Origin: Tianweitania sediminis
Lineage (GTDB): Bacteria; Pseudomonadota; Alphaproteobacteria; Rhizobiales; Rhizobiaceae
Length of the DNA: 64,000 bases
Direction of reading: 5' to 3'
Assembly: GCF_017813335.1 (NCBI RefSeq)
Contig: NZ_JAGIYY010000001.1
Location: forward strand, 1,290,001 to 1,354,000
Part shown: positions 56,375-64,000 of the stretch, piece after piece
Position numbering within the stretch: the stretch's first letter is position 1
Layout of the letters: each line of letters begins with the position of its first letter
The notes under the pieces: model-generated
Seen by the model: only the letters and a program-made list of their open reading frames with translations
Told to the model about the DNA's origin: nothing
Database searches by the model: none
Translations under genes and position numbers: made by a program

Positions 56375-56853
56375 CAACCGCGCCTCGCGGCCTCGATTGC
56401 GGCAACGTCGATCTTTTTCATCTCCATCATCGCCTCGAACGCGCGTTTCGCCTCCGCGCCGCCAGCGGCCAGTGCGTCGGTCAGCGCGCGAGGCGTGATT
56501 TGCCAGGAAACGCCCCATCGGTCCTTGCACCAGCCGCAGGCGCTTTCCTGCCCGCCGTTGCCGACTATGGCGTCCCAGTAGCGGTCCGTTTCCTCCTGAT
56601 CGTCGGTGGCGATCTGAAAGGAGAAAGCTTCGCTCTGCTTGAAGGCGGCGCCACCATTGAGGCCCATGCAGGGGACGCCCACGACAGTGAAGTCCACCGT
56701 CAGCACATCGCCCGCCTTGCCGGACGGATAGTCGCTCGGAGCGCGATGAACCGCCTTCACCGCGCTGTCAGGAAAGAGATCGGCGTAGAACCGGGCGGCG
56801 GCCTCGGCGTCGTTGTCGTACCAGATGCAGATCGTGTTCTTGGCCATGGTCAT
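56374..56853 (-). CDS. PhnB-like VOC superfamily protein (3-demethylubiquinone-9 methyltransferase-like domain)
   Basis: A 159-residue protein with the PhnB/DUF fold: NTICIWYDNDAEAAARFYAD at residues 6-25, DYPSGKAGDVLTVDFTVVG, then ATDDQEETDRYWDAIVGNGG and CGWCKDRWGVSWQITPRAL. This is the common PhnB pattern, with no proven activity. The start at 56853 (MTMAKNTIC) follows AAAAGGA. It lies 34 bp downstream of the other VOC gene and overlaps the GFA gene. Confidence 0.88.
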   Translation of the reverse strand: MTMAKNTICIWYDNDAEAAARFYADLFPDSAVKAVHRAPSDYPSGKAGDVLTVDFTVVGVPCMGLNGGAAFKQSEAFSFQIATDDQEETDRYWDAIVGNGGQESACGWCKDRWGVSWQITPRALTDALAAGGAEAKRAFEAMMEMKKIDVAAIEAARRG

Positions 56854-56887
56854 TGCGCGTCCTTTTGCTGGAACCCGTTCCCGCACG

Positions 56888-57664
56888 TCAGCGGATGCGC
56901 GGTCCGACGAGGCCGAAGCGAGCGCCTCGATTGTCCTCGGCGATCAGCGAGAAGACGCCGCCGGGGATTTCGTCAGGTCCTTGGAGCGGCCGCCCGCCGG
57001 CTTCATTCACCCGGTCCAAGGTCGCGTCGATGTCATCGACAGAGAAATAAACCAGCCAGCCAGGGCGGCCATTCGGCACCTCGCCCATGACAGCGCCAAT
57101 GCAGTCCGATCCCGCGTGGATGAAGCTGTATTCTCCAAGGTCTCCCATGGGCATCCCGCCTTCACGGCGCAGCCCGAGAAGGCTGTTGTAGAAGGACAGC
57201 GCAGCGTCTGGATCAGCCGCCGTGAGTTCGTTCCAGACGGCGTGGCCCTGCGGAACGCTGTCGCCGCACTGGAAGGCGCGGCTGCTTTCCTCGCTCGCCC
57301 CGCGCATCACGTAGAACAGCGCGCCCTGCGGATCGGCGAGGAAGGCGAAGCGCCCGACCTCGGGAATGTCGGTCGGCGGAGCATGAACCGACGCGCCGGC
57401 CTGTTCCGCGGCGCGGACACTTTGGTCGACGTCCTCGACGCCAAAATAGATCAGCCAGCGCAGGGGCATTTCCTGACCGTCAGGCTGATGCATCAATCCC
57501 GCAACGCTCGAAGTGCCGACGCTTGCAACGCGGTAATCCACGTCTGGTCCCGCAGGCATGCGCTCGAAGGACCAGCCGAGCACGCTGCCATAAAAGCGCT
57601 CGGCCGCGCCTGCATCGGCTGAGATCAGTTCGTACCAGATTGGCGTTCCTTGCCTGTTCGTCAT
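56888..57664 (-). CDS. Two-domain VOC family (glyoxalase-like) protein
   Basis: A 258-residue protein of two VOC half-domains, each opening with the same pattern (GTPIWYELISADAGAAERFY at residues 5-24 and AVWNELTAADPDAALSFYN at about 137-155). This is the layout of the CFP30B/hydroxylase-like glyoxalase family in which one chain forms the whole metal or ligand site. First gene of the minus-strand trio with PhnB-like and GFA genes and divergent from the MarR gene, which probably controls it. Possibly detoxification, but no substrate can be named. Confidence 0.88.
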   Translation of the reverse strand: MTNRQGTPIWYELISADAGAAERFYGSVLGWSFERMPAGPDVDYRVASVGTSSVAGLMHQPDGQEMPLRWLIYFGVEDVDQSVRAAEQAGASVHAPPTDIPEVGRFAFLADPQGALFYVMRGASEESSRAFQCGDSVPQGHAVWNELTAADPDAALSFYNSLLGLRREGGMPMGDLGEYSFIHAGSDCIGAVMGEVPNGRPGWLVYFSVDDIDATLDRVNEAGGRPLQGPDEIPGGVFSLIAEDNRGARFGLVGPRIR

Positions 57665-57793
57665 CTGTCATCCCCCCTGTGGCTTCGCGAAGCCGGAAGG
57701 CCACGTTCATGAGCCGGCTGCTATAAGGGCACCCGGCTGAAGCGCGTCCCCGTACACGGCGCCTCTACCTTCGAGGCCATCTTGAACAACTAA

Positions 57794-57805
57794 GTTGATA
57801 TCAAC
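57794..57805. promoter_or_regulatory. MarR-type operator
   Basis: GTTGATATCAAC is a perfect 12-bp palindrome in the divergent region between the VOC gene (start 57664, minus) and the MarR gene (start 57817, plus), a size and composition typical of MarR-family sites. It ends 11 bp before the marR start codon. Confidence 0.7.
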
Positions 57806-57816
57806 ATATATGGGTC

Positions 57817-58287
57817 ATGATGTCCAGTGAAATGCCAAGCGCTGATGCTGTTTCATTCGAAACGACGCTTTTCGTCCGCGACCATTGCTTGTGCCTGCAC
57901 ACGCAGCGCGCGGCCAGGATCATCGCGCGTCGCTTCGACGTAGCGCTGCGGCCGCTGGGTCTGAAGAGTGGTCAATTCTCGCTTCTGATGTCGCTCAACC
58001 GCCCGGAGCCGCCCACACTCGGATCCGTGGCCGAGCTTCTGGCGGTGGACCGCACCACCCTTACGGCGAACCTGAAGCCGCTGGAGCGCGATGGCTTGAT
58101 TGAGGTGCGGTCCGACCGGGAAGATCGCCGCGCTCGCCGCCTCCTGCTGACGGAAAAGGGCCGAAGCGTCTTGGCAAGGGCCGTCCCTATCTGGACGAAA
58201 ACACATCGGGATATCGAAAGCGCGCTCGCGCCTGGCTCCGCCGACCGCCTGCGGGCTGACCTCAACGCGCTTCTGAGTCAGACCTGA
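57817..58287 (+). CDS. MarR-family transcriptional regulator
   Basis: A 156-residue regulator with the winged helix-turn-helix at about 55-110: LGSVAELLAVDRTTLTANLK as recognition region, followed by the wing with the family DxR motif in VRSDREDRRARRLLLTEKGR. A conserved Cys pair near the N-terminus (DHCLCLHTQRAARI, residues 22-35) is seen in redox-responsive members. The start at 57817 (or 57820) lacks a ribosome site and lies only 11 bp from the operator palindrome, so the mRNA may be nearly leaderless. It likely represses itself and the divergent VOC-PhnB-GFA genes. Confidence 0.9.
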   Translation: MMSSEMPSADAVSFETTLFVRDHCLCLHTQRAARIIARRFDVALRPLGLKSGQFSLLMSLNRPEPPTLGSVAELLAVDRTTLTANLKPLERDGLIEVRSDREDRRARRLLLTEKGRSVLARAVPIWTKTHRDIESALAPGSADRLRADLNALLSQT

Positions 58288-58464
58288 TGAGGCGGAGATG
58301 AGATCGCGTGAGAGTGAGGGCTCCTAACCTGCGGCGGTAACCCGAAAGGGGTATCCAATGTTCGCCAAGCCCGCGACTTGGTCTCGCCCGGGGGATTGAC
58401 GACAGCGAGCCTCTGAAGGCCGTTTCAACAGATATTCTCGCGCCAGACCAGCCGCTTCAGCTCT

Positions 58465-59172
58465 TCATCCCGTTTTTGTGCGGGCGGTTTCGAAGGCCTG
58501 ATACCTTGCCTTTGCATCCACACCCAATACCTCGCTCATCCCAGCCGAAACGAAGCTGACGTAGCGATCCAGAAGATCGGGATCGAGCGGCTTCATTTCC
58601 GCGCCATTCTCGCTGAAGCGCATGTAAAGATAGGCGCGTGCCCCCACGAGAATTGCAGTGAGTTCGTCGATTTGACTTTGATCGGGTGCCTTGTCGCCAA
58701 GCAGGCGGCGAAACGAACGCGTATAGCCCTGCATGATGATCTCGTTGTGCCGCGCGAACGCTTTCGGCGCGTAATGGCTGGCCTCATACATCGCGCGATA
58801 GGCGAACGGGTTCTTCACGAGGTAATCGATGTTGGCGGTGATGCCGCGCCGCTCCATGTCTTCCAGCGTTTCGGCGCCGCGCACGGCCTGCGCGATGGCT
58901 GCAAGCATCCCGAGGCTCACCTCCGGTAGGAGAACGTCGAACAGGTCCTGCTGCGATTTGAAGTGGAGATAGAAGGCTCCATGCGCAACGCCGGCCCGCG
59001 CTGTCACCCGCGAAATCGAGCAGCCGGCATAACCATGTTCGCCCACCACATGCGCCGCCGCCTCGATCAGCTTTTGGCGCGTTTCGATATTGCGCTGGAC
59101 CTGTGCCGGGGAAGGCGTACGCCGCCGGCGCTGGAGGCCCTTCGGTGTTTCAAGCTCTCGCCTTATTGCCAA
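58465..59172 (-). CDS. TetR-family transcriptional regulator
   Basis: About 235 residues. The helix-turn-helix is at about 30-75 (RQKLIEAAAHVVGEHGYAGC, then RAGVAHGAFYLHFKSQQDLF), with a ligand domain behind it. I chose the TTG at 59172, which has GAAGGGA upstream and places the start 79 bp after the ligase gene. The longest open frame begins at another TTG (59292) inside the ligase gene and is unlikely. Last gene of the minus-strand Liv-ABC/acyl-CoA ligase operon, so it is probably its own regulator, responding to an acyl-CoA or free acid. Confidence 0.82.
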   Translation of the reverse strand: MAIRRELETPKGLQRRRRTPSPAQVQRNIETRQKLIEAAAHVVGEHGYAGCSISRVTARAGVAHGAFYLHFKSQQDLFDVLLPEVSLGMLAAIAQAVRGAETLEDMERRGITANIDYLVKNPFAYRAMYEASHYAPKAFARHNEIIMQGYTRSFRRLLGDKAPDQSQIDELTAILVGARAYLYMRFSENGAEMKPLDPDLLDRYVSFVSAGMSEVLGVDAKARYQAFETARTKTG

Positions 59173-59251
59173 CCCGCTTCCCTTCGCGCGTGTTCTTCGG
59201 GGACCGAACACTGTCCGGGCAAGATCTGCAATAATGGCGTTTCCGAAGGCA

Positions 59252-60925
59252 TCAAGTGGCGGCTGGGTTTTCCTGTGCAACAAGTTCGGCAATCATGGCC
59301 CGAAGCCGGTCTTTGCGCACTTTTCCGGACGTGGTTCGCGGCAGATCGTCCACGTACTCCACACGTTCGGGGTATTTCTGTCGGGCCATCCCCTTGTCTT
59401 CAAGAAAGACGGCCAAATCTTTCGTGGTCGGGCGAGCATCCGAAGCGGGGATGATATAAGCGCACACGGTTTCCCCCAGCCGCACATGGGGCATGGACAC
59501 CACGGCTGCTTCGCGGATTGCCTCGTGCTGATGCAAGGCATCTTCGATTTCCTTGGCCGACAGGTTCTCGCCACCGCGGATAATCAGGTCTTTCTTGCGG
59601 CCCGTGACGAGGATGCCGTTCTCATTCACCCGCTTGCCGATATCGCCGGTTCGGAAGAAACCCTTCGGATCGCTTGCCGTTTCGCGGTCGCGCGGATCGG
59701 CATAGCCGAGGTAAAGTGACGGACCCCGCACGAGGATTTCACCTTCAGCGCCTTCGGGCACGTCGTCACCGGCCTCGTCCACGAAGCGCACCTCGTAGCC
59801 GACGATCTCGCCATCGGTATCAGCGGAAACCTCAGCCGTGTCGGGGCCGCGAAAGCCCAGCGTCACGACAGGAGATTCGGTGGAACCATAGACCCGGAAT
59901 GCACAGGCCTGGGAGAAGGTCGTGTTGGCGCGGCGGATCAGGGCCGGTGGAACGGCCGCGCCGCCACAAGCAAACGTGGATAGGCTTCGGCACTGCGAGC
60001 CCGCCTTTTGCGCCGCAGTGACAAGCTCGGCCAAGAATGGCGTCGCACCAACAGTATAACGGACGCCGTAGCGATCGATCAGCGCCACGGCTTCGTCGGC
60101 GTTCCAGCGCTCCATGAACACAGTGCGCGTCCCCATCACCAGCGGCATTTCGATGCCGTTGCCAAACCCAGTGACATGGGTGACGGGCGAAGGCATCAAG
60201 CACCAGTCGCCCGGCTTGAGGCTCCAATGGGTAAAGCAGTTGTAGAGCGAGCGGGCCATGGTTTCGTGGCTGTGCAACACGCCTTTCGGCCGGCCAGTTG
60301 TGCCGGACGTGTACATGATGAGCTTCACCGCTTCCGGCTTTTGCTCCGGCCAGGGTACCGGGTCTCCGGTAGGCGTCATCATGTCTTCAAAGCGGTGCAT
60401 GGTCGTTGATGGATCGCCCCGCGCCACGATCACATGCTTGAGATGCGGCAGCTTCGGCCACAAGCGCTCGATCATCTCGGCATGCTGCACGCTGCGGAAC
60501 TCGGCGGGGATGATCAGCGCCTTTGCTTGGCAGTCGTTGAGGATCATCGCGAGTTCCGCGTCGCGATAGATGGGCACGACCGGATTGATCACGAGGCCCA
60601 GAAGCACGCATGCGACATCCACGACAACGGATTCCGTCCAGTTCGGAAGCTGGAAGCTCACCACGTCCCCTTCGCGCAGGCCAAGCGCATGGAGGTGCGA
60701 TGCAAAGGCTTCGCCCTGATCGAGTGCTTGCTGGGCGGTGAGTTCGTGGGCGCCTTCGACCCAAAGGACCTGATTTGGCGTCTTCGCCACAATCTCCCGC
60801 AGGTCCTGCACGATCGTGCGGCCGTTCCAAACACCCGAAGACCGGTTCCGGGCAATCGTTTCGGCATCCGGGAGGACGCCCCAGCGGTTTGGAACAGCCA
60901 TGGCTGCCTTCTCCGTTCTATCCAT
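59252..60925 (-). CDS. AMP-dependent acyl-CoA synthetase (cyclohexanecarboxylate/aryl-CoA ligase-like)
   Basis: A 557-residue adenylate-forming ligase: P-loop LIMYTSGTTGRPKGVLHSHE (about residues 190-209), A5-like VYGSTESPVVTLG, hinge GRKKDLIIRGGENLSAKEIE and catalytic Lys in PRTTSGKVRKDRLR. It resembles medium-chain, cyclohexanecarboxylate and benzoate-type ligases. The ATG at 60925 shares a base with the LivF stop. Co-transcription with a branched-chain-amino-acid-type ABC importer suggests that the imported carboxylic acid is activated to its CoA ester at once. Confidence 0.9.
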   Translation of the reverse strand: MDRTEKAAMAVPNRWGVLPDAETIARNRSSGVWNGRTIVQDLREIVAKTPNQVLWVEGAHELTAQQALDQGEAFASHLHALGLREGDVVSFQLPNWTESVVVDVACVLLGLVINPVVPIYRDAELAMILNDCQAKALIIPAEFRSVQHAEMIERLWPKLPHLKHVIVARGDPSTTMHRFEDMMTPTGDPVPWPEQKPEAVKLIMYTSGTTGRPKGVLHSHETMARSLYNCFTHWSLKPGDWCLMPSPVTHVTGFGNGIEMPLVMGTRTVFMERWNADEAVALIDRYGVRYTVGATPFLAELVTAAQKAGSQCRSLSTFACGGAAVPPALIRRANTTFSQACAFRVYGSTESPVVTLGFRGPDTAEVSADTDGEIVGYEVRFVDEAGDDVPEGAEGEILVRGPSLYLGYADPRDRETASDPKGFFRTGDIGKRVNENGILVTGRKKDLIIRGGENLSAKEIEDALHQHEAIREAAVVSMPHVRLGETVCAYIIPASDARPTTKDLAVFLEDKGMARQKYPERVEYVDDLPRTTSGKVRKDRLRAMIAELVAQENPAAT

Positions 60926-61629
60926 CACAGCGCCAGGTATCGATCCACGAGGTCTGGCCGGGCATCGAATTCCGGCCAGCTGCCGGAAAACACCACTTCA
61001 CCCACATCGAGCAGGTAAAGGCGGTCGGTGGTTTCCCGCGCGAAATCAATGTTCTGCTCGGTGACGATCAGGGAAAGGCCTTCCGTTTGCCGCAGCCGGT
61101 TGATGGCGTCGGCGAGCTCGTCCACGATCACGGGTGCCAGCCCTTCGGCCGGCTCGTCGAGCATCAGCAGACGCGGCCGCGATACGATGCCGCGCGCAAT
61201 CGCCACCATCTGCTGTTGTCCGCCCGACAATTGAAAGCCAAGCCGCTTCAAAAGCGGGCCACACATCGGCAGCATCGCAACCACGTCATTGATCGAGTGC
61301 GGAGTGGCACCCGTGGGTGCAGCTCGTCCGCCAATCTCGATGTTCTCTTCGACGGTAAGCTTGGGAAAGATGCGCCGGTCTTCGGGCACAAGCGCCATCC
61401 CAAGCCGGGCCCGCTGATGCAGCTGTTCACGCGTCAGGTGTTGGCCAAGGAACGATATCCTGCCGCGCGCCTGTGGACCACCATTGAGCAGTGCTTTCAG
61501 GAAGGTGCTTTTGCCAGCGCCATTGCGGCCAAGCAGCGCCACGCTCTCACCGGCCGCGACCTGGAAATCGATGCCGCGGAGGATGTGGCTTTGGCCGTAG
61601 AAGGCGTCGAGCTTCGCGACCTCAAGCAT
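60925..61629 (-). CDS. livF: Branched-chain amino acid-type ABC ATPase (LivF)
   Basis: A 234-residue ATPase: Walker A GRNGAGKSTFLKALL (about residues 34-48), signature LSGGQQQMVAIARGIV (about 132-147), Walker B LLMLDEPAEGLAP. The start MLEVAKLDAFYGQ at 61629 overlaps livG by 8 bp. LivF-type proteins pair with LivG to drive the LivHM permease. HAAT-family transporters carry amino acids but also aromatic and other carboxylates. The adjacent acyl-CoA ligase argues for the latter. Confidence 0.92.
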   Translation of the reverse strand: MLEVAKLDAFYGQSHILRGIDFQVAAGESVALLGRNGAGKSTFLKALLNGGPQARGRISFLGQHLTREQLHQRARLGMALVPEDRRIFPKLTVEENIEIGGRAAPTGATPHSINDVVAMLPMCGPLLKRLGFQLSGGQQQMVAIARGIVSRPRLLMLDEPAEGLAPVIVDELADAINRLRQTEGLSLIVTEQNIDFARETTDRLYLLDVGEVVFSGSWPEFDARPDLVDRYLAL

Positions 61630-62449
61630 GACCGGATTTCCGTCCAAGGTAAATTTCACGAACCAGCGGATCTGCTCGAACGACGTCCGGCTCGCCGCTG
61701 ACCACCACCTCACCGTAGTGGAGCACGGAAAGCCGCGTGCCCAACTGGAATACCACGCCCATGTCATGCTCGGTCAGCAGCAGGCTGAGTTGGTTGTCGC
61801 GCACAATGCGATCAATCAGGTTCACGGCCGCGGCACGATCGGTCGGCGACATGCCGGCCGTGGGTTCGTCCAGCATGAGGATTTTGGGTTTCAGGGCCAG
61901 GCTCATCGCGAGTTCCAGCCGCTTGCGGTCGCCATGTGCGAGCACGGCACCCTGCGTGTCCTTCACGGCATAAAGGCCAAGATCCGACAGAAGTCCAAGC
62001 GCTTCGTCGATGATGGCTCGTGGCGTCGACAAGGCGAGAAAGCCACCGTTGCGTCCGCAGTTCGCTTCCCGCGCCTCGATCGACACTGCAACATTGTCGA
62101 GCGCGGTCATTTCAAGGAACACGCGGGCGACCTGAAAGGAGCGACCCACGCCCTTGCGTACGCGCCGGTAGCCTTTTTGTGTCGAAACATCCTCGTTGCG
62201 CAGCGTGATCGTGCCGGATGTCGGGGGGAGTTCGCCGGAAAGAACCTTGAACAAGGTCGACTTGCCCGCGCCATTCGGGCCGATGACCACATGGCGTTCA
62301 CCTTGCGCCAGATCGAGGTTGACGTTTTTCAGAACCTTGATCGGCCCATAGTTCTTGAACACATCGCGCGCCTGAAGCAGCGTGCTGCCGTGGGCAGGCA
62401 GCGCCCCAGCGGCGCGTGACGCTAAGCTGGTCTCGTTATGCAAGGTCAT
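61622..62449 (-). CDS. livG: Branched-chain amino acid-type ABC ATPase (LivG)
   Basis: A 275-residue ATPase with Walker A GPNGAGKSTLFKVL (about residues 59-72), an altered signature (LAHGDRKRLELAMSLALKPK, where LSGGQ becomes LAHGD) and Walker B ILMLDEPTAGM. The start MTLHNETSLAS at 62449 has GGAGG upstream and overlaps livM as ATGA. An N-terminal extension of about 28 residues precedes the ABC domain. It partners LivF. Confidence 0.92.
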   Translation of the reverse strand: MTLHNETSLASRAAGALPAHGSTLLQARDVFKNYGPIKVLKNVNLDLAQGERHVVIGPNGAGKSTLFKVLSGELPPTSGTITLRNEDVSTQKGYRRVRKGVGRSFQVARVFLEMTALDNVAVSIEAREANCGRNGGFLALSTPRAIIDEALGLLSDLGLYAVKDTQGAVLAHGDRKRLELAMSLALKPKILMLDEPTAGMSPTDRAAAVNLIDRIVRDNQLSLLLTEHDMGVVFQLGTRLSVLHYGEVVVSGEPDVVRADPLVREIYLGRKSGHA

Positions 62450-63462
62450 TGGTGGACCTCCGAAGTTGCCACCGGCGTGGCGCCATTGTTCCGTCGGCCG
62501 CCGAAACGGTTCCACAAGGTTGACAGCATGCCGAGGATGCCGCCGGGGACCGCCAGCACGACGGCAAGCAAAAGTCCGCCTACGAGAAGATCAGAAACAC
62601 CGACCATGGTGCGCGTGCCGTAGTCCAGAAAGCCGAACAGGATGGCGCCAACCGCTGGTCCGAGAAAGAAGGCGGATCCGCCAAGCAGGGCGAAAAGGAC
62701 CGGCATGGTCGACTGAGTCCAAAGGGCCACTTCTGGCGACACGATCTGCGCCCACGGCGCAAACAGCGCACCCGAAAGGGCGGCCATTGTGCCTGAAATC
62801 GTAAACGCCTGCAGGCGCTTGGCATCGACGTCAATGCCGAGGAAATCGGCACGGGCAGGATCGGACTTCACTGCCTGCAAGGACCGTCCAAAGCGGTTCG
62901 ACCACAGCCCCCACATCAAGAGGACCGCCAGCGCGCAGGTGACAATCAGGAAGTAATAGTAATTGTCACCGACGCCGAGAGGGATCGAAACCACGCCAAG
63001 GTCGAGCGGCGGGCGCGCGATCCCGGCCAGGCCATCGTTGCGACCGAGAACGGTGGTTTTCGTAATGATGACATGGATGAGGGCGCCGAGCGCAAGCGTG
63101 ATCACCGCAAAGGAAACGCCGCCGGCGCGACGGAGCGCCAGAAGCGCTGTGACAATTGCGAGCAGAGCACCGGCGGAAACGGCGACAAGCAGGATCAGCA
63201 GAAACGGCATCCAGTCTTGATTGATCGTCATGTAGCCGGTGGCATAGGCGCCTACCGCAAAGAACATGGCGTGTCCGAATGACAAAACGCCGGCCTTGGC
63301 GAAGGCAAAATTGAAGGCGATCCCGAAGACGATGTTGATCGCGACGATGCCGGCAAGAAAGATGATGCCACGATTGGCAAAGTGGGGCAGTAGCAGCGCC
63401 ACAACCAACAGCGCTGCCAAGCTGAGGAAGAAAGAAAGCGGGCGAACCGTGGTGATGCTCAT
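62446..63462 (-). CDS. livM: Branched-chain amino acid-type ABC permease (LivM)
   Basis: A 338-residue membrane protein with about ten hydrophobic segments. LivM features: FNFAFAKAGVLSFGHAMFFA (about residues 50-69), SNRFGRSLQAVKSDPARADF with the coupling loop (about 187-206) and GALFAPWAQIVSPE. It overlaps the livH and livG genes by 4 bp each. Forms the channel with LivH. Confidence 0.92.
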   Translation of the reverse strand: MSITTVRPLSFFLSLAALLVVALLLPHFANRGIIFLAGIVAINIVFGIAFNFAFAKAGVLSFGHAMFFAVGAYATGYMTINQDWMPFLLILLVAVSAGALLAIVTALLALRRAGGVSFAVITLALGALIHVIITKTTVLGRNDGLAGIARPPLDLGVVSIPLGVGDNYYYFLIVTCALAVLLMWGLWSNRFGRSLQAVKSDPARADFLGIDVDAKRLQAFTISGTMAALSGALFAPWAQIVSPEVALWTQSTMPVLFALLGGSAFFLGPAVGAILFGFLDYGTRTMVGVSDLLVGGLLLAVVLAVPGGILGMLSTLWNRFGGRRNNGATPVATSEVHQ

Positions 63463-64000
63463 GCGGTTGCCTCCTTGCCAAGCAGGCCTTGCGGACGGAT
63501 CACAAGCACAAGGGCGATGGTGGCGAAGAACAGCACCCCGGGATAGTTCGGCAGATAGGTCGCGCTGACGGCTTCAACAAAGCCGAGGAAGATGGAGGCC
63601 ACGAAGGCTCCGCGGATCGAGCCCATGCCGCCGATGATCACGACGCCAAATGCCTGCAGGATGTAGATGTGAGCCAGTTCGGGAGACAGGCTCTGGTTGG
63701 CGACGAGCAGCCCGCCCGCCAGACCCGCAAGGGCGAAGCCGGCAACCACCGTCGCACGATACACCGCCGAAACGTCGATCCCGACTGCTCGTGCCATCCA
63801 GGGGTCGATGGCGATCGCCTGCAGGGTCCTTCCAACGGAGGTGTGGTTCAGAACGCCCTCGAGAAGAAGAAAGACAACGAGGCCGCAGCCGATCACGAAC
63901 AAGGAAAAGGTTGGCAGGATCGCATCGCCCATGAAGATGGCGTCGAGCAGGCCGTTGGGCGGCGACACGCTGAGATAGTTCAGGCCCCAGACGAGCTTGA
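63459..64000 (-). CDS. livH: Branched-chain amino acid-type ABC permease (LivH), partial
   Basis: The C-terminal about 180 residues of a LivH permease. The frame stays open through the right edge (KLVWGLNYLS just inside), so the start is outside. The coupling loop SVGRTLQAIAIDPWMARAVG and the conserved GGMGSIRGAFVASIFLGFVE are present. It overlaps livM as ATGA. The binding-protein gene of the system should lie to the right. Confidence 0.9.
   Translation of the reverse strand, partial: KLVWGLNYLSVSPPNGLLDAIFMGDAILPTFSLFVIGCGLVVFLLLEGVLNHTSVGRTLQAIAIDPWMARAVGIDVSAVYRATVVAGFALAGLAGGLLVANQSLSPELAHIYILQAFGVVIIGGMGSIRGAFVASIFLGFVEAVSATYLPNYPGVLFFATIALVLVIRPQGLLGKEATA

Noticed and set aside
58288-58464. 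Possible small RNA or terminator between marR and tetR
   Set aside because: Only a small AACCC-GAAA-GGGGT-like stem is visible, with no T run and no promoter. Nothing supportable.

Overview
The window is chromosomal-type DNA of a high-GC alphaproteobacterium, most likely of the order Hyphomicrobiales (Rhizobiales). The pointers are a MatR/TRAP/MatA/MatB malonate operon of the rhizobial type, a thiamine-precursor transporter with a YkoF protein behind a TPP riboswitch, a D-apionate-type pathway with a RuBisCO-like protein, DUF1236 and BA14K-like exported proteins, and promoters that fit the alphaproteobacterial general-stress sigma factor EcfG. The genus cannot be fixed from the sequence. There is no rRNA, tRNA, CRISPR array, phage or insertion sequence that I can see. 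Most genes are catabolic transport operons packed with 1 to 8 bp stop/start overlaps.

Layout. 1-1.8 kb (minus): thiamine/HMP ABC transporter with YkoF, led by a TPP riboswitch. 1.8-5.4 kb (minus): TAXI-type TRAP transporter (solute-binding protein, fused 4TM/12TM permease, DUF1850). 5.6-12.2 kb: GntR regulator (MatR-like) divergent from a malonate operon, TRAP matPQM then malonyl-CoA decarboxylase and malonyl-CoA synthetase. 12.3-15.5 kb: potassium channel and a large MscS channel. 15.7-21.5 kb: taurine/nitrate-type ABC operon with a GntR gene embedded in it, divergent from an FAH-family hydrolase and a cyclase-family hydrolase. 21.5-24.2 kb: tandem palindromes, a candidate small RNA, a PilZ protein and a NarL-type two-component system. 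24.2-27.6 kb: small exported Gly/Ser-rich proteins with two EcfG-type promoters. 27.8-30 kb: CHASE4-like GGDEF-EAL protein, then a decayed LacI-type regulator.

30.5-46.2 kb is the most interesting part, a branched sugar-acid supercluster. It holds a ribose-type ABC transporter (with an ATPase-permease fusion), an OiaK-like kinase, an ApnL-like lactonase, an ApnO-like oxidoisomerase, a GntR regulator, a RuBisCO-like protein, a DctPQM TRAP transporter, a second ApnO paralogue and a TIM-barrel isomerase/decarboxylase-like protein. The first set fits the known D-apionate route: lactone opening, oxidoisomerisation, phosphorylation, RuBisCO-like C-C cleavage. The second ApnO paralogue with its own transporter and TIM-barrel protein looks like a parallel branch for a related acid that has not been assigned.

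46.3-64 kb: LysR regulator, an alpha/beta-hydrolase homologue that lacks its nucleophile, an RND efflux pair, a molybdopterin-domain-like exported protein paired with a PAS-GGDEF-EAL protein, a GFA/PhnB/VOC cluster divergent from a MarR regulator, and a TetR/acyl-CoA ligase/Liv-type ABC operon running off the right edge. In four transport operons a hairpin lies between the solute-binding-protein gene and the downstream membrane genes, which suggests a shared way of making more binding protein than permease.
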